From QHXW01 sp963752965 (GTDB lineage: Bacteria; Acidobacteriota; Terriglobia; Bryobacterales; Bryobacteraceae): DNA of 64,000 bases. The notes under the pieces are model-generated. The model saw only the letters and a list, made by a program, of their open reading frames with translations, ran no database searches and was not told the DNA's origin. Shown here one piece after another: positions 26,629-35,050 of this stretch. Position 1 is the first letter of the stretch; every line of letters begins with the position of its first letter. The translations under genes and the position numbers were made by a program. The stretch is from positions 310,001 to 374,000 of the forward strand of contig CAVWAJ010000007.1 of NCBI GenBank assembly GCA_963752965.1, written 5' to 3'.

Positions 26629-26656
26629 CATGTGCCTTTGGCCACGGCGCCGGCGC

Positions 26657-27967
26657 TCAACTGCGAGCATTAGACACCTCGACGGCCTGGCGCAGAGAGG
26701 GGCCAGACCGAATAGAGAAATTCTTCATCCAATCGCTTGGACGTTTGGCCTTGCCGGTTGGGCACGGGGGTTTGGCCTCTCTGGTTTTGGGGGACGGCAA
26801 CTCGTGCAATGGCGGAGCGCAGCGGCGCGCGCGCACATAGCGACCTTGGAACTGCACAGCAATGATCCCGTCCAATCGCTCCTCCACGCGCACCCAGGCT
26901 TTGCGCATTCCAACCTGAATGTCCCGGCGGTCGATTTGATAGATCTTTCCGTCGTACCGTACGGTGTAATCATTGGTCACTTGCCGCGGTTCGACGTGGC
27001 TCAGGATTGCCGCCAGATCATGGTCTTTACCTAGTGGCCGATGGGCGTCTGCAGCGTCGGTCGCCTGCACTACCAAGGTCTGGTTCCACCAGGGCAGATA
27101 TTCTCTCTCCAGGTAGGCATTGGCCTGCTCGATCGTGCACGCCCCGGCCACACGCAGCCCTTTCACCAGGCGGTCCTGCGCCGTCAAAAACTGGCGCTCG
27201 ATACGCCCCTTGGCCTGAGGCGAATGCGCGGGAATCCAAACTACATTCAACTCGCGCAGAGCCCGCTCGATCTGCGTCGGCGGCATCTGGGGCCGGTCTC
27301 GGCCTTCGCGCTGCTCTTGCCGTTTGGTCTTGACCGCCACCTGAAACATGCCGGCCTTATCCGTGTAAAACGCTAGCGGTCGGCCGAACCGCTCCAGGTA
27401 CGACCACAACAGCCGCATGTTCTCCTCGCTCGAGTCGTGCCGCACGAATCGCGCCCACAGCTGGCTGGTGGCGTCGTCGATCATCGAAATCAGATAGATC
27501 TGCTCCCCACGGCCCTCCAGCCAGTCGTGGTCGCTGGTGTCCCACTGTACCAACTCACCCCAGCGGCTCCTCCGCGGCCGCCATTGGTGCACCTCCACCA
27601 CACGGCGCTGACTGGCTCTCCACAATCTCGCCTTCCCCATCCATCGCCGCAGCGTCTCTTTGCTCACCGTAATCTGGTGCCGCTTGTGCAGGTACTCTGC
27701 CGCCAACGTTGGCCCGAATCCCCGGTACACCGGGTCGGAAAGGACGGTGATCGCCCGCTGTTCCATCTCTGCTGGCAGCTTCCGATTCGACGCCCGCCCA
27801 CGCAGCTCATGGATTACCGCCCGGTCTCCTTTCCGCCGCAGCTTGCGCAGCAGTCGCCGCACCTGGCGCTCCGTGACGCCGATCTCCTCGGCGGCCTGCT
27901 TTTGAGTAATCAGTTTCTTCTTAGCCCTCTTCAGGGCATCCAGCCGGTCTCGGTCGGCTTGGTTCAT
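26657..27967 (-). CDS. IS transposase, copy 1
   Basis: ATG at 27967 (AAGGA about 10 nt upstream) gives 436 residues; a GTG seven codons earlier lacks a ribosome site. An N-terminal helix-turn-helix (LITQKQAAEEIGVTERQVRRLLRKLR) precedes an rve/DDE integrase core. Likely catalytic residues lie in VQWDTSDHDW (Asp), LAFYTDKAGMF (Asp) and QAKGRIERQF (Glu). The C-terminal part (YTVRYDGKIYQIDRRDIQVGMRKAWVRVEE) is the small beta domain seen in ISNCY-type transposases. The reading frame is intact and identical to copy 2, so the element may be active. Confidence 0.92.
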   Translation of the reverse strand: MNQADRDRLDALKRAKKKLITQKQAAEEIGVTERQVRRLLRKLRRKGDRAVIHELRGRASNRKLPAEMEQRAITVLSDPVYRGFGPTLAAEYLHKRHQITVSKETLRRWMGKARLWRASQRRVVEVHQWRPRRSRWGELVQWDTSDHDWLEGRGEQIYLISMIDDATSQLWARFVRHDSSEENMRLLWSYLERFGRPLAFYTDKAGMFQVAVKTKRQEQREGRDRPQMPPTQIERALRELNVVWIPAHSPQAKGRIERQFLTAQDRLVKGLRVAGACTIEQANAYLEREYLPWWNQTLVVQATDAADAHRPLGKDHDLAAILSHVEPRQVTNDYTVRYDGKIYQIDRRDIQVGMRKAWVRVEERLDGIIAVQFQGRYVRARRCAPPLHELPSPKTREAKPPCPTGKAKRPSDWMKNFSIRSGPSLRQAVEVSNARS

Positions 27968-28060
27968 CAGTAGTTGTCCTTCGTCCACGCCCCAGGCTGG
28001 ACCCAGTCAATAGGACATTTCTACTTTGCCCAAATAGGACATTCTCACTTTGCTGCGACA

Positions 28061-28076
28061 CCCGGAATAGCACCCC
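28061..28076. repeat. 16-bp target-site duplication, middle copy
   Basis: The same CCCGGAATAGCACCCC is the only sequence between the two IS copies. Confidence 0.9.
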
Positions 28077-29823
28077 TGTCAAGGCAAAGTAGAAATGTCC
28101 TATTCCGAGCAAAGTAGAAATGTCCTGTTTTAGGAGGGCAGCCGGGAGGTTGGGATTAGAGTGGCATCGATGTTCTGGGGGAGTCGCGCTCCCTGGGGCA
28201 GATCCGAAGACCGCTGCGACGGGGCTGGCTCCGAAGCAGACGGCGCCAAGCCCCCAGTCAAACCGGGCCCTATGTTGCCCGTTCTGGGGGTTTTGGTTTT
28301 TGTGGGCAGATCTGCTTTGGTGAAGCCCCCGAGCAGCGGTCTTCGGATAAATCAAGCGCGAAGATCGCCGGGCCGGTTTTGCCCGGCGATCCATGTGCCT
28401 TTGGCCACGGCGCCGGCGCTCAACTGCGAGCATTAGACACCTCGACGGCCTGGCGCAGAGAGGGGCCAGACCGAATAGAGAAATTCTTCATCCAATCGCT
28501 TGGACGTTTGGCCTTGCCGGTTGGGCACGGGGGTTTGGCCTCTCTGGTTTTGGGGGACGGCAACTCGTGCAATGGCGGAGCGCAGCGGCGCGCGCGCACA
28601 TAGCGACCTTGGAACTGCACAGCAATGATCCCGTCCAATCGCTCCTCCACGCGCACCCAGGCTTTGCGCATTCCAACCTGAATGTCCCGGCGGTCGATTT
28701 GATAGATCTTTCCGTCGTACCGTACGGTGTAATCATTGGTCACTTGCCGCGGTTCGACGTGGCTCAGGATTGCCGCCAGATCATGGTCTTTACCTAGTGG
28801 CCGATGGGCGTCTGCAGCGTCGGTCGCCTGCACTACCAAGGTCTGGTTCCACCAGGGCAGATATTCTCTCTCCAGGTAGGCATTGGCCTGCTCGATCGTG
28901 CACGCCCCGGCCACACGCAGCCCTTTCACCAGGCGGTCCTGCGCCGTCAAAAACTGGCGCTCGATACGCCCCTTGGCCTGAGGCGAATGCGCGGGAATCC
29001 AAACTACATTCAACTCGCGCAGAGCCCGCTCGATCTGCGTCGGCGGCATCTGGGGCCGGTCTCGGCCTTCGCGCTGCTCTTGCCGTTTGGTCTTGACCGC
29101 CACCTGAAACATGCCGGCCTTATCCGTGTAAAACGCTAGCGGTCGGCCGAACCGCTCCAGGTACGACCACAACAGCCGCATGTTCTCCTCGCTCGAGTCG
29201 TGCCGCACGAATCGCGCCCACAGCTGGCTGGTGGCGTCGTCGATCATCGAAATCAGATAGATCTGCTCCCCACGGCCCTCCAGCCAGTCGTGGTCGCTGG
29301 TGTCCCACTGTACCAACTCACCCCAGCGGCTCCTCCGCGGCCGCCATTGGTGCACCTCCACCACACGGCGCTGACTGGCTCTCCACAATCTCGCCTTCCC
29401 CATCCATCGCCGCAGCGTCTCTTTGCTCACCGTAATCTGGTGCCGCTTGTGCAGGTACTCTGCCGCCAACGTTGGCCCGAATCCCCGGTACACCGGGTCG
29501 GAAAGGACGGTGATCGCCCGCTGTTCCATCTCTGCTGGCAGCTTCCGATTCGACGCCCGCCCACGCAGCTCATGGATTACCGCCCGGTCTCCTTTCCGCC
29601 GCAGCTTGCGCAGCAGTCGCCGCACCTGGCGCTCCGTGACGCCGATCTCCTCGGCGGCCTGCTTTTGAGTAATCAGTTTCTTCTTAGCCCTCTTCAGGGC
29701 ATCCAGCCGGTCTCGGTCGGCTTGGTTCATCAGTAGTTGTCCTTCGTCCACGCCCCAGGCTGGACCCAGTCAATAGGACATTTCTACTTTGCCCAAATAG
29801 GACATTCTCACTTTGCTGCGACA
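28077..29823 (-). mobile_element. Insertion sequence copy 2, 1747 bp
   Basis: This is a direct repeat of the element at 26314-28060 in the same orientation at an offset of exactly 1763 bp (1747 plus the 16-bp spacer). All encoded reading frames, including shadow frames, are identical, which indicates a very recent duplication. The ends, subterminal repeats and internal inverted repeat are the same as in copy 1. Confidence 0.93.
28420..29730 (-). CDS. IS transposase, copy 2
   Basis: This 436-residue transposase is identical to the one at 26657-27967, with the same helix-turn-helix, DDE core and C-terminal beta domain. Both genes point toward the radical SAM gene. With two intact copies and two complete element ends each, mobilisation could be as single elements or as the dimer. 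Confidence 0.92.
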   Translation of the reverse strand: MNQADRDRLDALKRAKKKLITQKQAAEEIGVTERQVRRLLRKLRRKGDRAVIHELRGRASNRKLPAEMEQRAITVLSDPVYRGFGPTLAAEYLHKRHQITVSKETLRRWMGKARLWRASQRRVVEVHQWRPRRSRWGELVQWDTSDHDWLEGRGEQIYLISMIDDATSQLWARFVRHDSSEENMRLLWSYLERFGRPLAFYTDKAGMFQVAVKTKRQEQREGRDRPQMPPTQIERALRELNVVWIPAHSPQAKGRIERQFLTAQDRLVKGLRVAGACTIEQANAYLEREYLPWWNQTLVVQATDAADAHRPLGKDHDLAAILSHVEPRQVTNDYTVRYDGKIYQIDRRDIQVGMRKAWVRVEERLDGIIAVQFQGRYVRARRCAPPLHELPSPKTREAKPPCPTGKAKRPSDWMKNFSIRSGPSLRQAVEVSNARS

Positions 29824-29839
29824 CCCGGAATAGCACCCC
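29824..29839. repeat. 16-bp target-site duplication, right copy
   Basis: CCCGGAATAGCACCCC follows the right end of IS copy 2 and joins the original flank that leads into the aquaporin gene. Confidence 0.9.
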
Positions 29840-29869
29840 TGTACAACGGCAACCGCAACCTGTAAAATC

Positions 29870-29890
29870 ACCTCCCATCGGCAAGGAGGT
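29870..29890 (+). promoter_or_regulatory. Hairpin covering the aqpZ Shine-Dalgarno
   Basis: ACCTCC (29870-29875) is perfectly complementary to GGAGGT (29885-29890), part of the strong ribosome site AAGGAGGT, with a 9-nt loop. Flanking AAAA and TTTT could extend the stem past a short bulge. If formed in the mRNA it would hide the ribosome site. The site-to-start distance (14 nt to the GTG) is also unusually long. Confidence 0.45.
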
Positions 29891-29904
29891 TTTGCGTTAT
29901 ACCA

Positions 29905-30636
29905 GTGTCGAAACGTGCAATTGCGGAGTTTGTGGGGACTTTCTGGCTCGTATTCGGGGGCTGTGGCGCCGCGGTTTTGGCTGCTGCGTTCCCCGGCCTG
30001 GGAATCGGATTCCTGGGCGTTGCTTTCGCATTTGGGCTAACGGTTATGACCATGGCGTTTGCCATCGGCCACATTTCCGGCTGTCATCTGAATCCGGCGG
30101 TTTCGGTAGGACTCGTGGTTGGCAAGAGATTCCCTGCCTCGGATCTCGTGCCCTACGTGATCGCACAGCTTCTGGGTGGGATCGTGGGCGCGGGCGTACT
30201 CTATGTGATCGCGAGCGGCAGAGAGGGATTCAGCTTGAGTGCCGGCTTCGCGTCCAATGGCTTTGCCGCGCACTCGCCGGGCGGTTACTCAATGATCGCG
30301 TGTCTGGTGGCGGAAGTCGTGCTCACGTTCATGTTCCTCATGATCATTCTGGGCGCGACGGACAAGCGGGCGCCGGCGGGATTCGCACCGATCGCGATCG
30401 GACTGGGCTTGACGCTGATCCACTTGATCGGAATTCCCGTAACGAATACTTCAGTGAATCCGGCGCGCAGCACTGGACCGGCGATCTTCGTCGGAGATTG
30501 GGCGCTGCAACAACTCTGGCTATTCTGGGTGGCTCCGCTTGTTGGCGCGGCGATAGCGGGTATCGTGTATCCCGCGATTGCGGGCGAGGCGGAACCCGAG
30601 CAGAGACCCTTGACCGCGGCCGCGGCGGGAGACTGA
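29905..30636 (+). CDS. aqpZ: Aquaporin Z-like water channel
   Basis: This 243-residue MIP-family protein starts at GTG (SKRAIAEFVGTFWLVFGGCG). Six membrane helices and both NPA half-helices are visible: GCHLNPAVSVGL near residue 65 and NTSVNPARSTGPAI near 185. The Arg after the second NPA and the small/His residues of the selectivity region fit a water-selective channel rather than a glycerol facilitator. Length is slightly above the ~230 residues typical of AqpZ because of a polar C-terminal tail. The tandem IS lies 66 bp upstream and may have displaced its original promoter. Confidence 0.95.
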   Translation: MSKRAIAEFVGTFWLVFGGCGAAVLAAAFPGLGIGFLGVAFAFGLTVMTMAFAIGHISGCHLNPAVSVGLVVGKRFPASDLVPYVIAQLLGGIVGAGVLYVIASGREGFSLSAGFASNGFAAHSPGGYSMIACLVAEVVLTFMFLMIILGATDKRAPAGFAPIAIGLGLTLIHLIGIPVTNTSVNPARSTGPAIFVGDWALQQLWLFWVAPLVGAAIAGIVYPAIAGEAEPEQRPLTAAAAGD

Positions 30637-30646
30637 TCACGCTGCG

Positions 30647-31582
30647 CTACGGCTGGCTCGAATCGCGTTTGACCCAGCGGTACGCGGCGACCGAATTCCT
30701 CCAGAAGTATTTTTCGGCTACCACCCTGCCCTTGCTCGTGACGTACTCGCGGACCACGGCCAGCACCTGCGCATAGGTGCCCCATTGGTCGCTGTTGGGC
30801 CAGTCGCTGCCGTACAGCAGCCGGTCTTCGCCGAAAATGTGCCAGAGTTCATCTAGTCTTGGCCGGTAGAAGTTCAGATCCGTTGGCACGCGTTCATCCA
30901 CGCGGCGAAGCACCTCGGAGATCTTCACGTACACTTGCGGACGTTTGCCGAGCTCCTGGAGGTCGGATTGGTAGGCGCGATGAGCGGCTGGTTCCGTGGG
31001 CGGGTCAAGCTGCGGCAGGTGATCGATCACAACGCGAAGGTTGGGAATCCGGTCCGTCAGTCGCACGGCGGCCGCGATCAGCGCAGGATCTTGATTCGCT
31101 GTGTCCAGTACCAACCCCGCGTCCGCCAACGCCTTGAGATCGGAAATGAATTCCGGCCTGGACAGTTCCGCGCTGAGATTTCTTCCCCAGAGATTGCCAT
31201 AACGAATGCCGCGAAACAGAGGGTTGCGGTGAAACCGTTCCAAATGCTTGCGGAAATCGGGCTTGCCGGGCTCGAGATTGCCGACGGTTCCCACAATGAT
31301 CGTGTCCTTGGCAGCGAGATCGAGCACCCACTGGTTGTCTTGGAGCCACGGGCTCGCTTCCACTTCGATCGCTCCGGTGACGCCGAACGGCGTGGCGATC
31401 TTGCGGTACCGCTCGGGCAGCGCCGGATGGTACAAGACGGAATCGTTTCTTTCCGGCCACGGCACGCCCTGCGGGCGCGTGGGATCGAACAGGTGGATAT
31501 GCGTATCGATGATGGGCATGGGCTGCGCGGCGGCCTCCGCAGCGGCAGCGGCCGCTAGGGTGAGAAAACTCCGGCGATTCAC
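30647..31582 (-). CDS. Exported amidohydrolase (TIM-barrel metal-dependent hydrolase)
   Basis: GTG at 31582 gives 311 residues starting with a Tat-like signal, VNRRSFLTLAAAAAAEAAA. Starts further upstream would overlap the divergent neighbour's leader. The amidohydrolase-2 signature MPIIDTHIHLFD follows, then GAIEVEASPW, VVIDHL and the late catalytic region LLYGSDWPNSDQWG. Members are lactonases, decarboxylases or hydrolases; this one resembles fuconolactonase-like proteins, but the substrate is undetermined. Its stop is 10 bp from the convergent aqpZ stop. Confidence 0.82.
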   Translation of the reverse strand: MNRRSFLTLAAAAAAEAAAQPMPIIDTHIHLFDPTRPQGVPWPERNDSVLYHPALPERYRKIATPFGVTGAIEVEASPWLQDNQWVLDLAAKDTIIVGTVGNLEPGKPDFRKHLERFHRNPLFRGIRYGNLWGRNLSAELSRPEFISDLKALADAGLVLDTANQDPALIAAAVRLTDRIPNLRVVIDHLPQLDPPTEPAAHRAYQSDLQELGKRPQVYVKISEVLRRVDERVPTDLNFYRPRLDELWHIFGEDRLLYGSDWPNSDQWGTYAQVLAVVREYVTSKGRVVAEKYFWRNSVAAYRWVKRDSSQP

Positions 31583-31637
31583 GCTCGTATTGTATCGTTG
31601 AGACGCTGTGGTTCGAGTGGGATCATGGAGATTAACC

Positions 31638-32642
31638 ATGTTCAAAATCCTGCCGCTCTTGTTCCTTTCGATGTTTCTCATGTCGCCCGGCCAATGCGCT
31701 GACGTGATCTTCAGCCGGCGCGTATACGCTTCGCAGGGGCGCACGTATCAGGAAATCTGGACGCTGGACACTCGCACAAGACAAATTGCGCAGCTCACGA
31801 AGACGGAGCGGCGGCACAATCTGCCCGTGTGCTCGCCCGACGGGAAACGCATCTGGTTTCTCTCTGGAGCCTTCGGCAACTTGGACGATACAGAACTGTG
31901 GTGGCTCGACCGGCGGACGCACGCAGAGACGCTGGCTACGCAATTCAAGGGGAGCATCATCGGCTTGCTGGGTGGCACTGAGACGCGCGCCTTTTTCACC
32001 GCATATGAGGACAACAAGCCGGGGCTGTATCGGTGGGATGGTAAGCTCGCGAAGGTCAGCTCCATAAATAATTGGCCGGATGCGGCCGCACTTTCGCCCG
32101 ACGCGCGCACGCTAGCCGTACAAACCGGGAAGGCGGAATCGGTGACGATGATGGATGCCGGCGGAGCCGAGGGACGCAAGCTCGACCGCTGCGCGTCTCC
32201 GGTCTGGTCGCGGGATGCCCGAAAGCTGGCATGTGTTACGGGCATGAGGATCCGGGTACTCGACTTGACGACCGGAGTCGAAACGGCGCATGCGGATTTC
32301 ATGCAGCGGCCGACGCCGCCTTCTGTCGTCGATTTCTCACCGGACGGAGCGCGGCTGCTGGTGGGAACGATTGGCGCGAATCACACGAGCTCGAATCCGC
32401 AATCGGATTACTGGATTCTGGAGTTGGCGAGCGGCAAGTGGGAGTTTGTGGGCCCTGGACAGACGGCGATCTTTGTTCCCGGCGGTGTGCTGCTGGTGAG
32501 GCCGCGCGATCTCGCGCCGATGAGCAAGGTGCATGAGTGGGTGTCGCAGATTCTTTTCGTGGACCCTGTGAAGCACGCGCAAACGGCCGTAGCGGCGGGC
32601 ACGGCGTACAACGTAGCGCCGAGCCGTTGCGCGCAGCCTTGA
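31638..32642 (+). CDS. Secreted TolB-like beta-propeller protein
   Basis: ATG at 31638 (GGAG seven nt upstream) gives 334 residues with a signal peptide MFKILPLLFLSMFLMSPGQCA. The rest shows TolB/WD40-like blades: IWTLDTRTRQIAQLTKTERRHNLPVCSPDGKRIWFLSG, AALSPDARTLAVQTG, SPVWSRDARKLACVTG and VDFSPDGARLLVGT. The 'SPDG' turns repeat about every 50 residues. Such proteins are usually binding scaffolds in the periplasm; no catalytic motif is seen. It is divergent from the amidohydrolase. Confidence 0.75.
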   Translation: MFKILPLLFLSMFLMSPGQCADVIFSRRVYASQGRTYQEIWTLDTRTRQIAQLTKTERRHNLPVCSPDGKRIWFLSGAFGNLDDTELWWLDRRTHAETLATQFKGSIIGLLGGTETRAFFTAYEDNKPGLYRWDGKLAKVSSINNWPDAAALSPDARTLAVQTGKAESVTMMDAGGAEGRKLDRCASPVWSRDARKLACVTGMRIRVLDLTTGVETAHADFMQRPTPPSVVDFSPDGARLLVGTIGANHTSSNPQSDYWILELASGKWEFVGPGQTAIFVPGGVLLVRPRDLAPMSKVHEWVSQILFVDPVKHAQTAVAAGTAYNVAPSRCAQP

Positions 32643-32927
32643 TTACTGCGGAATCCGCGGGCACCACAAATCCCGATTTATCAAGGCGATTGACTCGTTT
32701 ATAAAATCTTTAGAACTCCCTAATGCCTTATTTATGCTCCCTCGGGTAAGTTACGGTTGAGGTGCTCGCAACGACGCCTCCACGGTGGCGTTGCGCGCCG
32801 CTTACGTAATGGGCAACCCCCCATACCAACGCAAGCAGCTCGAGGAAGTTCTCTTCCGCGGGTTGCGTCTCACATCTCTTCCCCTTCGTTGTCCACGTTT
32901 TGTGACCAGTCCAGGAGAATACTCAAA
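32643..32927 (+). other. Gene-free leader of aspartokinase
   Basis: This 285-bp stretch precedes lysC. An AT-richer part around 32690-32740 (TTGACT at its start, several TA steps) may hold the promoter, although I could not fix a -10 box. A hairpin can form near 32769-32795 from CAACG-A-CGCC and GGCGTTG. A stretch GAGGTGC recalls the first conserved block of lysine riboswitches, but the other conserved blocks are not recognisable, so no riboswitch is called. Confidence 0.35.
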
Positions 32928-34391
32928 ATGATTGTCATGAAGTTCGGCGGCTCCTCGGTGGAGTCTGCCAGCGCTATCGAACAAGTCGCATTGATTGTGA
33001 AGGCCCATCTGGCGCAACGGCCCACCGTCGTGGTTTCCGCGATGGGGAAAACCACGGATGCCATTGTGCAAGCCGCTGATCACGCGGCGCGGGGTAACTC
33101 GTACCTCGCCTGGCGGCAGATGAGCGAGCTCCGCGACTTTCACTTTCAGGAAACCAAGCGGCTTCTTCGCAGCCAAGCGCAGCTGTTCCTCGATCAGAGC
33201 CTCGCGCCAAAATTCCGCGAGCTGAATCAGCTACTGATCGAACTGAGCGAGGGCGGCCGCGAGATCACTCCCGCAGTGAAAGACGAGATCCTGAGCTATG
33301 GCGAACGGATTTCGAGCGAAATCGTGGCCGCGGCATTTCATCGCCTGGGTATCAGGACCGCTCATCTGGATGCGCGCAAGCTGATTCTGACTGATAACCA
33401 GTTCACGCACGCCACGCCATTGTATTGGGAAACCTACGCCAAGCTGCGGCGCACAATTCCGTACTTAGCAGAAGGCACGGTCGGCGTTATGGGTGGATTC
33501 ATCGGCGCGACAGAAGACGGCACGACAACCACGCTCGGACGCGGCGGCTCCGACCTGACCGCATCGATTGTCGGCGCCGGACTGTGCGCGGAGGAGATTC
33601 AGATCTGGACCGATGTCGATGGAATGCTGACCTGCGACCCGCGGGTTTTGGACGGCGGTCACCGGCTGCGCTCGATTTCCTATCGGGAAGCCGAGGAGAT
33701 GGCGCGGCTGGGAGCCAAAGTGCTGCATCCCACCACTATGGCGCCGGCCCTGCGCCAGAGAATTCCCATCACTATTCGCAATACGCGCCGTCCCGGGATA
33801 GAAGGCACGCAAATCGTCGCCAAGTCAAACGGGACTGGCACGGTGAAGTCAATCGCGTGCAAAACGGGAATGACGGTGGTCCACCTTGACGTGCGTAATG
33901 TGGGAGGATTGCCGAGCATCACGGAAGGACTGGGCAGCCTGTTTGCGCGAAACGAGATTGCGGTGGAACTCGTCGAGGCACGGCAGGCCGGCGTATCGTT
34001 CGCGGTGGAGAACTCCACTCGGTTGCCGGAATTGCTCCGCCACGTGGATCAGTCTGTGCAGGTGCGCGTGGAAGAAGACAGAGCTGTGATCGGCCTGGTG
34101 GGCGAAGGTGTCGGGTCCACACCTTCGCTGATGGTTCGCGCGCTCTCTGCATTGCAGGGCGTCGATGTGCGCATGAATGCGCAAGGATCTTCGCTGTTCA
34201 TGCTGTGCTTCGTTGTGCCGGAGGGCGAACTGCGGAAATCGGTCGAGAACCTGCATCGCGAGTTCTTCTCCACGGTTGATCCGGAAATCTTCGTGAGTGC
34301 GCGCGCGAGTGTGGAGATCAGTCCGGAGGCGGTTAGGCAATACCGGCCCTTGGTGTTTCCCGGCGGATCGAGGATCGTTCCCACTCACTGA
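32928..34391 (+). CDS. lysC: Aspartate kinase
   Basis: ATG at 32928 (AGGAG ten nt upstream) gives 487 residues; a second ATG lies three codons later. The N-terminal nucleotide-binding signature MKFGGSSVESA, the substrate region TTTLGRGGSDLTASIVGAGL and IWTDVDGMLTCDPR are clear. The C-terminal 150 residues form two ACT domains (TVVHLDVRNVGGLPSITEGLGSLF and VIGLVGEGVGSTPSLMVRAL), the usual site of lysine/threonine feedback. It phosphorylates aspartate, the first step to lysine, methionine and threonine. There is no homoserine dehydrogenase fusion. Confidence 0.95.
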   Translation: MIVMKFGGSSVESASAIEQVALIVKAHLAQRPTVVVSAMGKTTDAIVQAADHAARGNSYLAWRQMSELRDFHFQETKRLLRSQAQLFLDQSLAPKFRELNQLLIELSEGGREITPAVKDEILSYGERISSEIVAAAFHRLGIRTAHLDARKLILTDNQFTHATPLYWETYAKLRRTIPYLAEGTVGVMGGFIGATEDGTTTTLGRGGSDLTASIVGAGLCAEEIQIWTDVDGMLTCDPRVLDGGHRLRSISYREAEEMARLGAKVLHPTTMAPALRQRIPITIRNTRRPGIEGTQIVAKSNGTGTVKSIACKTGMTVVHLDVRNVGGLPSITEGLGSLFARNEIAVELVEARQAGVSFAVENSTRLPELLRHVDQSVQVRVEEDRAVIGLVGEGVGSTPSLMVRALSALQGVDVRMNAQGSSLFMLCFVVPEGELRKSVENLHREFFSTVDPEIFVSARASVEISPEAVRQYRPLVFPGGSRIVPTH

Positions 34392-34432
34392 TACGGCATC
34401 CGCGCGGGCACCTGCGTTATCCTGCATCTTGG

Positions 34433-35050
34433 ATGCAGACTGCCGACATTGACTCCCGCGATTCCGGCCTGATTCAGATTGTCGACGCCGCGATGGCGGA
34501 GGCCGCCCGCCGCAGCGGGCCATGGCTGGTCTGCAAGCTCGGTTGCTCCCAATGCTGCATCGGGCCGTTTCCCATCTCGCCGCTCGACGCTCGCCGTCTG
34601 CGACGAGGCATGGCTGAACTGCAAACGAGGGATCCGGAGCGCGCCGGCCGCATCCGTTCGCGCGCCCGCGAGTACGTGGCTCGCGTCTCGCACGATTTCC
34701 CCGGCGATCCAGCTACAGGCGTCCTGGATGGTAGCGCCGAAGGAGAAAAGCGATTCGAAACGTTTGCTGACGACGAGCCGTGTCCCGCGCTAGATCCTGA
34801 GACCGGCGGCTGCGATCTATACACCGCGCGTCCCATGACCTGCCGCACCTTCGGCCCGCCGATGCGCGGCGAGGACGGTCTCGTCGTTTGCGAACTTTGC
34901 TATGAGGGAGCGAGCGAAGCCGAAATCGAAAGCTGCGAAGTCAACCCCGACCCCGGCGATCTCGAGAAGGTGCTTCTTGACGAACTGGAACAGACGAACG
35001 GCAAAACCGGCAATACGATCGTTGCCTTCTGTCTGGCCTTAGCGACTTAG
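34433..35050 (+). CDS. YkgJ-family cysteine-cluster protein
   Basis: This 205-residue protein has clustered cysteines: CKLGCSQCC near residue 35, then CPALDPETGGCDLYTARPMTCRTFG, and C-terminal CELCYEG and SCEV. The spacing matches the YkgJ/CxxCxxCC family, proposed to bind zinc or an Fe-S cluster and of unknown function. The middle is a basic helix (DPERAGRIRSRAREYVARV). The ATG lies 41 bp after lysC. The gene is convergent with the PhyH dioxygenase, their stop codons overlapping by three bases. Confidence 0.8.
   Translation: MQTADIDSRDSGLIQIVDAAMAEAARRSGPWLVCKLGCSQCCIGPFPISPLDARRLRRGMAELQTRDPERAGRIRSRAREYVARVSHDFPGDPATGVLDGSAEGEKRFETFADDEPCPALDPETGGCDLYTARPMTCRTFGPPMRGEDGLVVCELCYEGASEAEIESCEVNPDPGDLEKVLLDELEQTNGKTGNTIVAFCLALAT

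Larger units (their letters stand above)
26314..28060 (-). mobile_element. Insertion sequence copy 1, 1747 bp (ISNCY/IS1202-like)
   Basis: The element runs from TGTCAAGGCAAAG to CTTTGCTGCGACA; these ends are imperfect terminal inverted repeats (TGTC..GCAAAGT). Each end carries two iterations of a roughly 20-bp motif (GCAAAGTAGAAATGTCCTAT and variants; at the left end at 26321 and 26346). These are probably transposase binding sites. It encodes one DDE transposase on the minus strand and is flanked by 16-bp direct repeats. Long duplications and subterminal repeats are known for IS1202-type elements, which supports the family guess. It is identical to the copy at 28077-29823. Confidence 0.93.

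Noticed and set aside
26314..29823. Composite transposon carrying cargo
   Set aside because: The two IS copies are directly adjacent with only the 16-bp duplication between them; there is no cargo.
32757..32927. Lysine riboswitch before lysC
   Set aside because: Only a GAGGTGC block and one hairpin fit; the other conserved blocks are absent.
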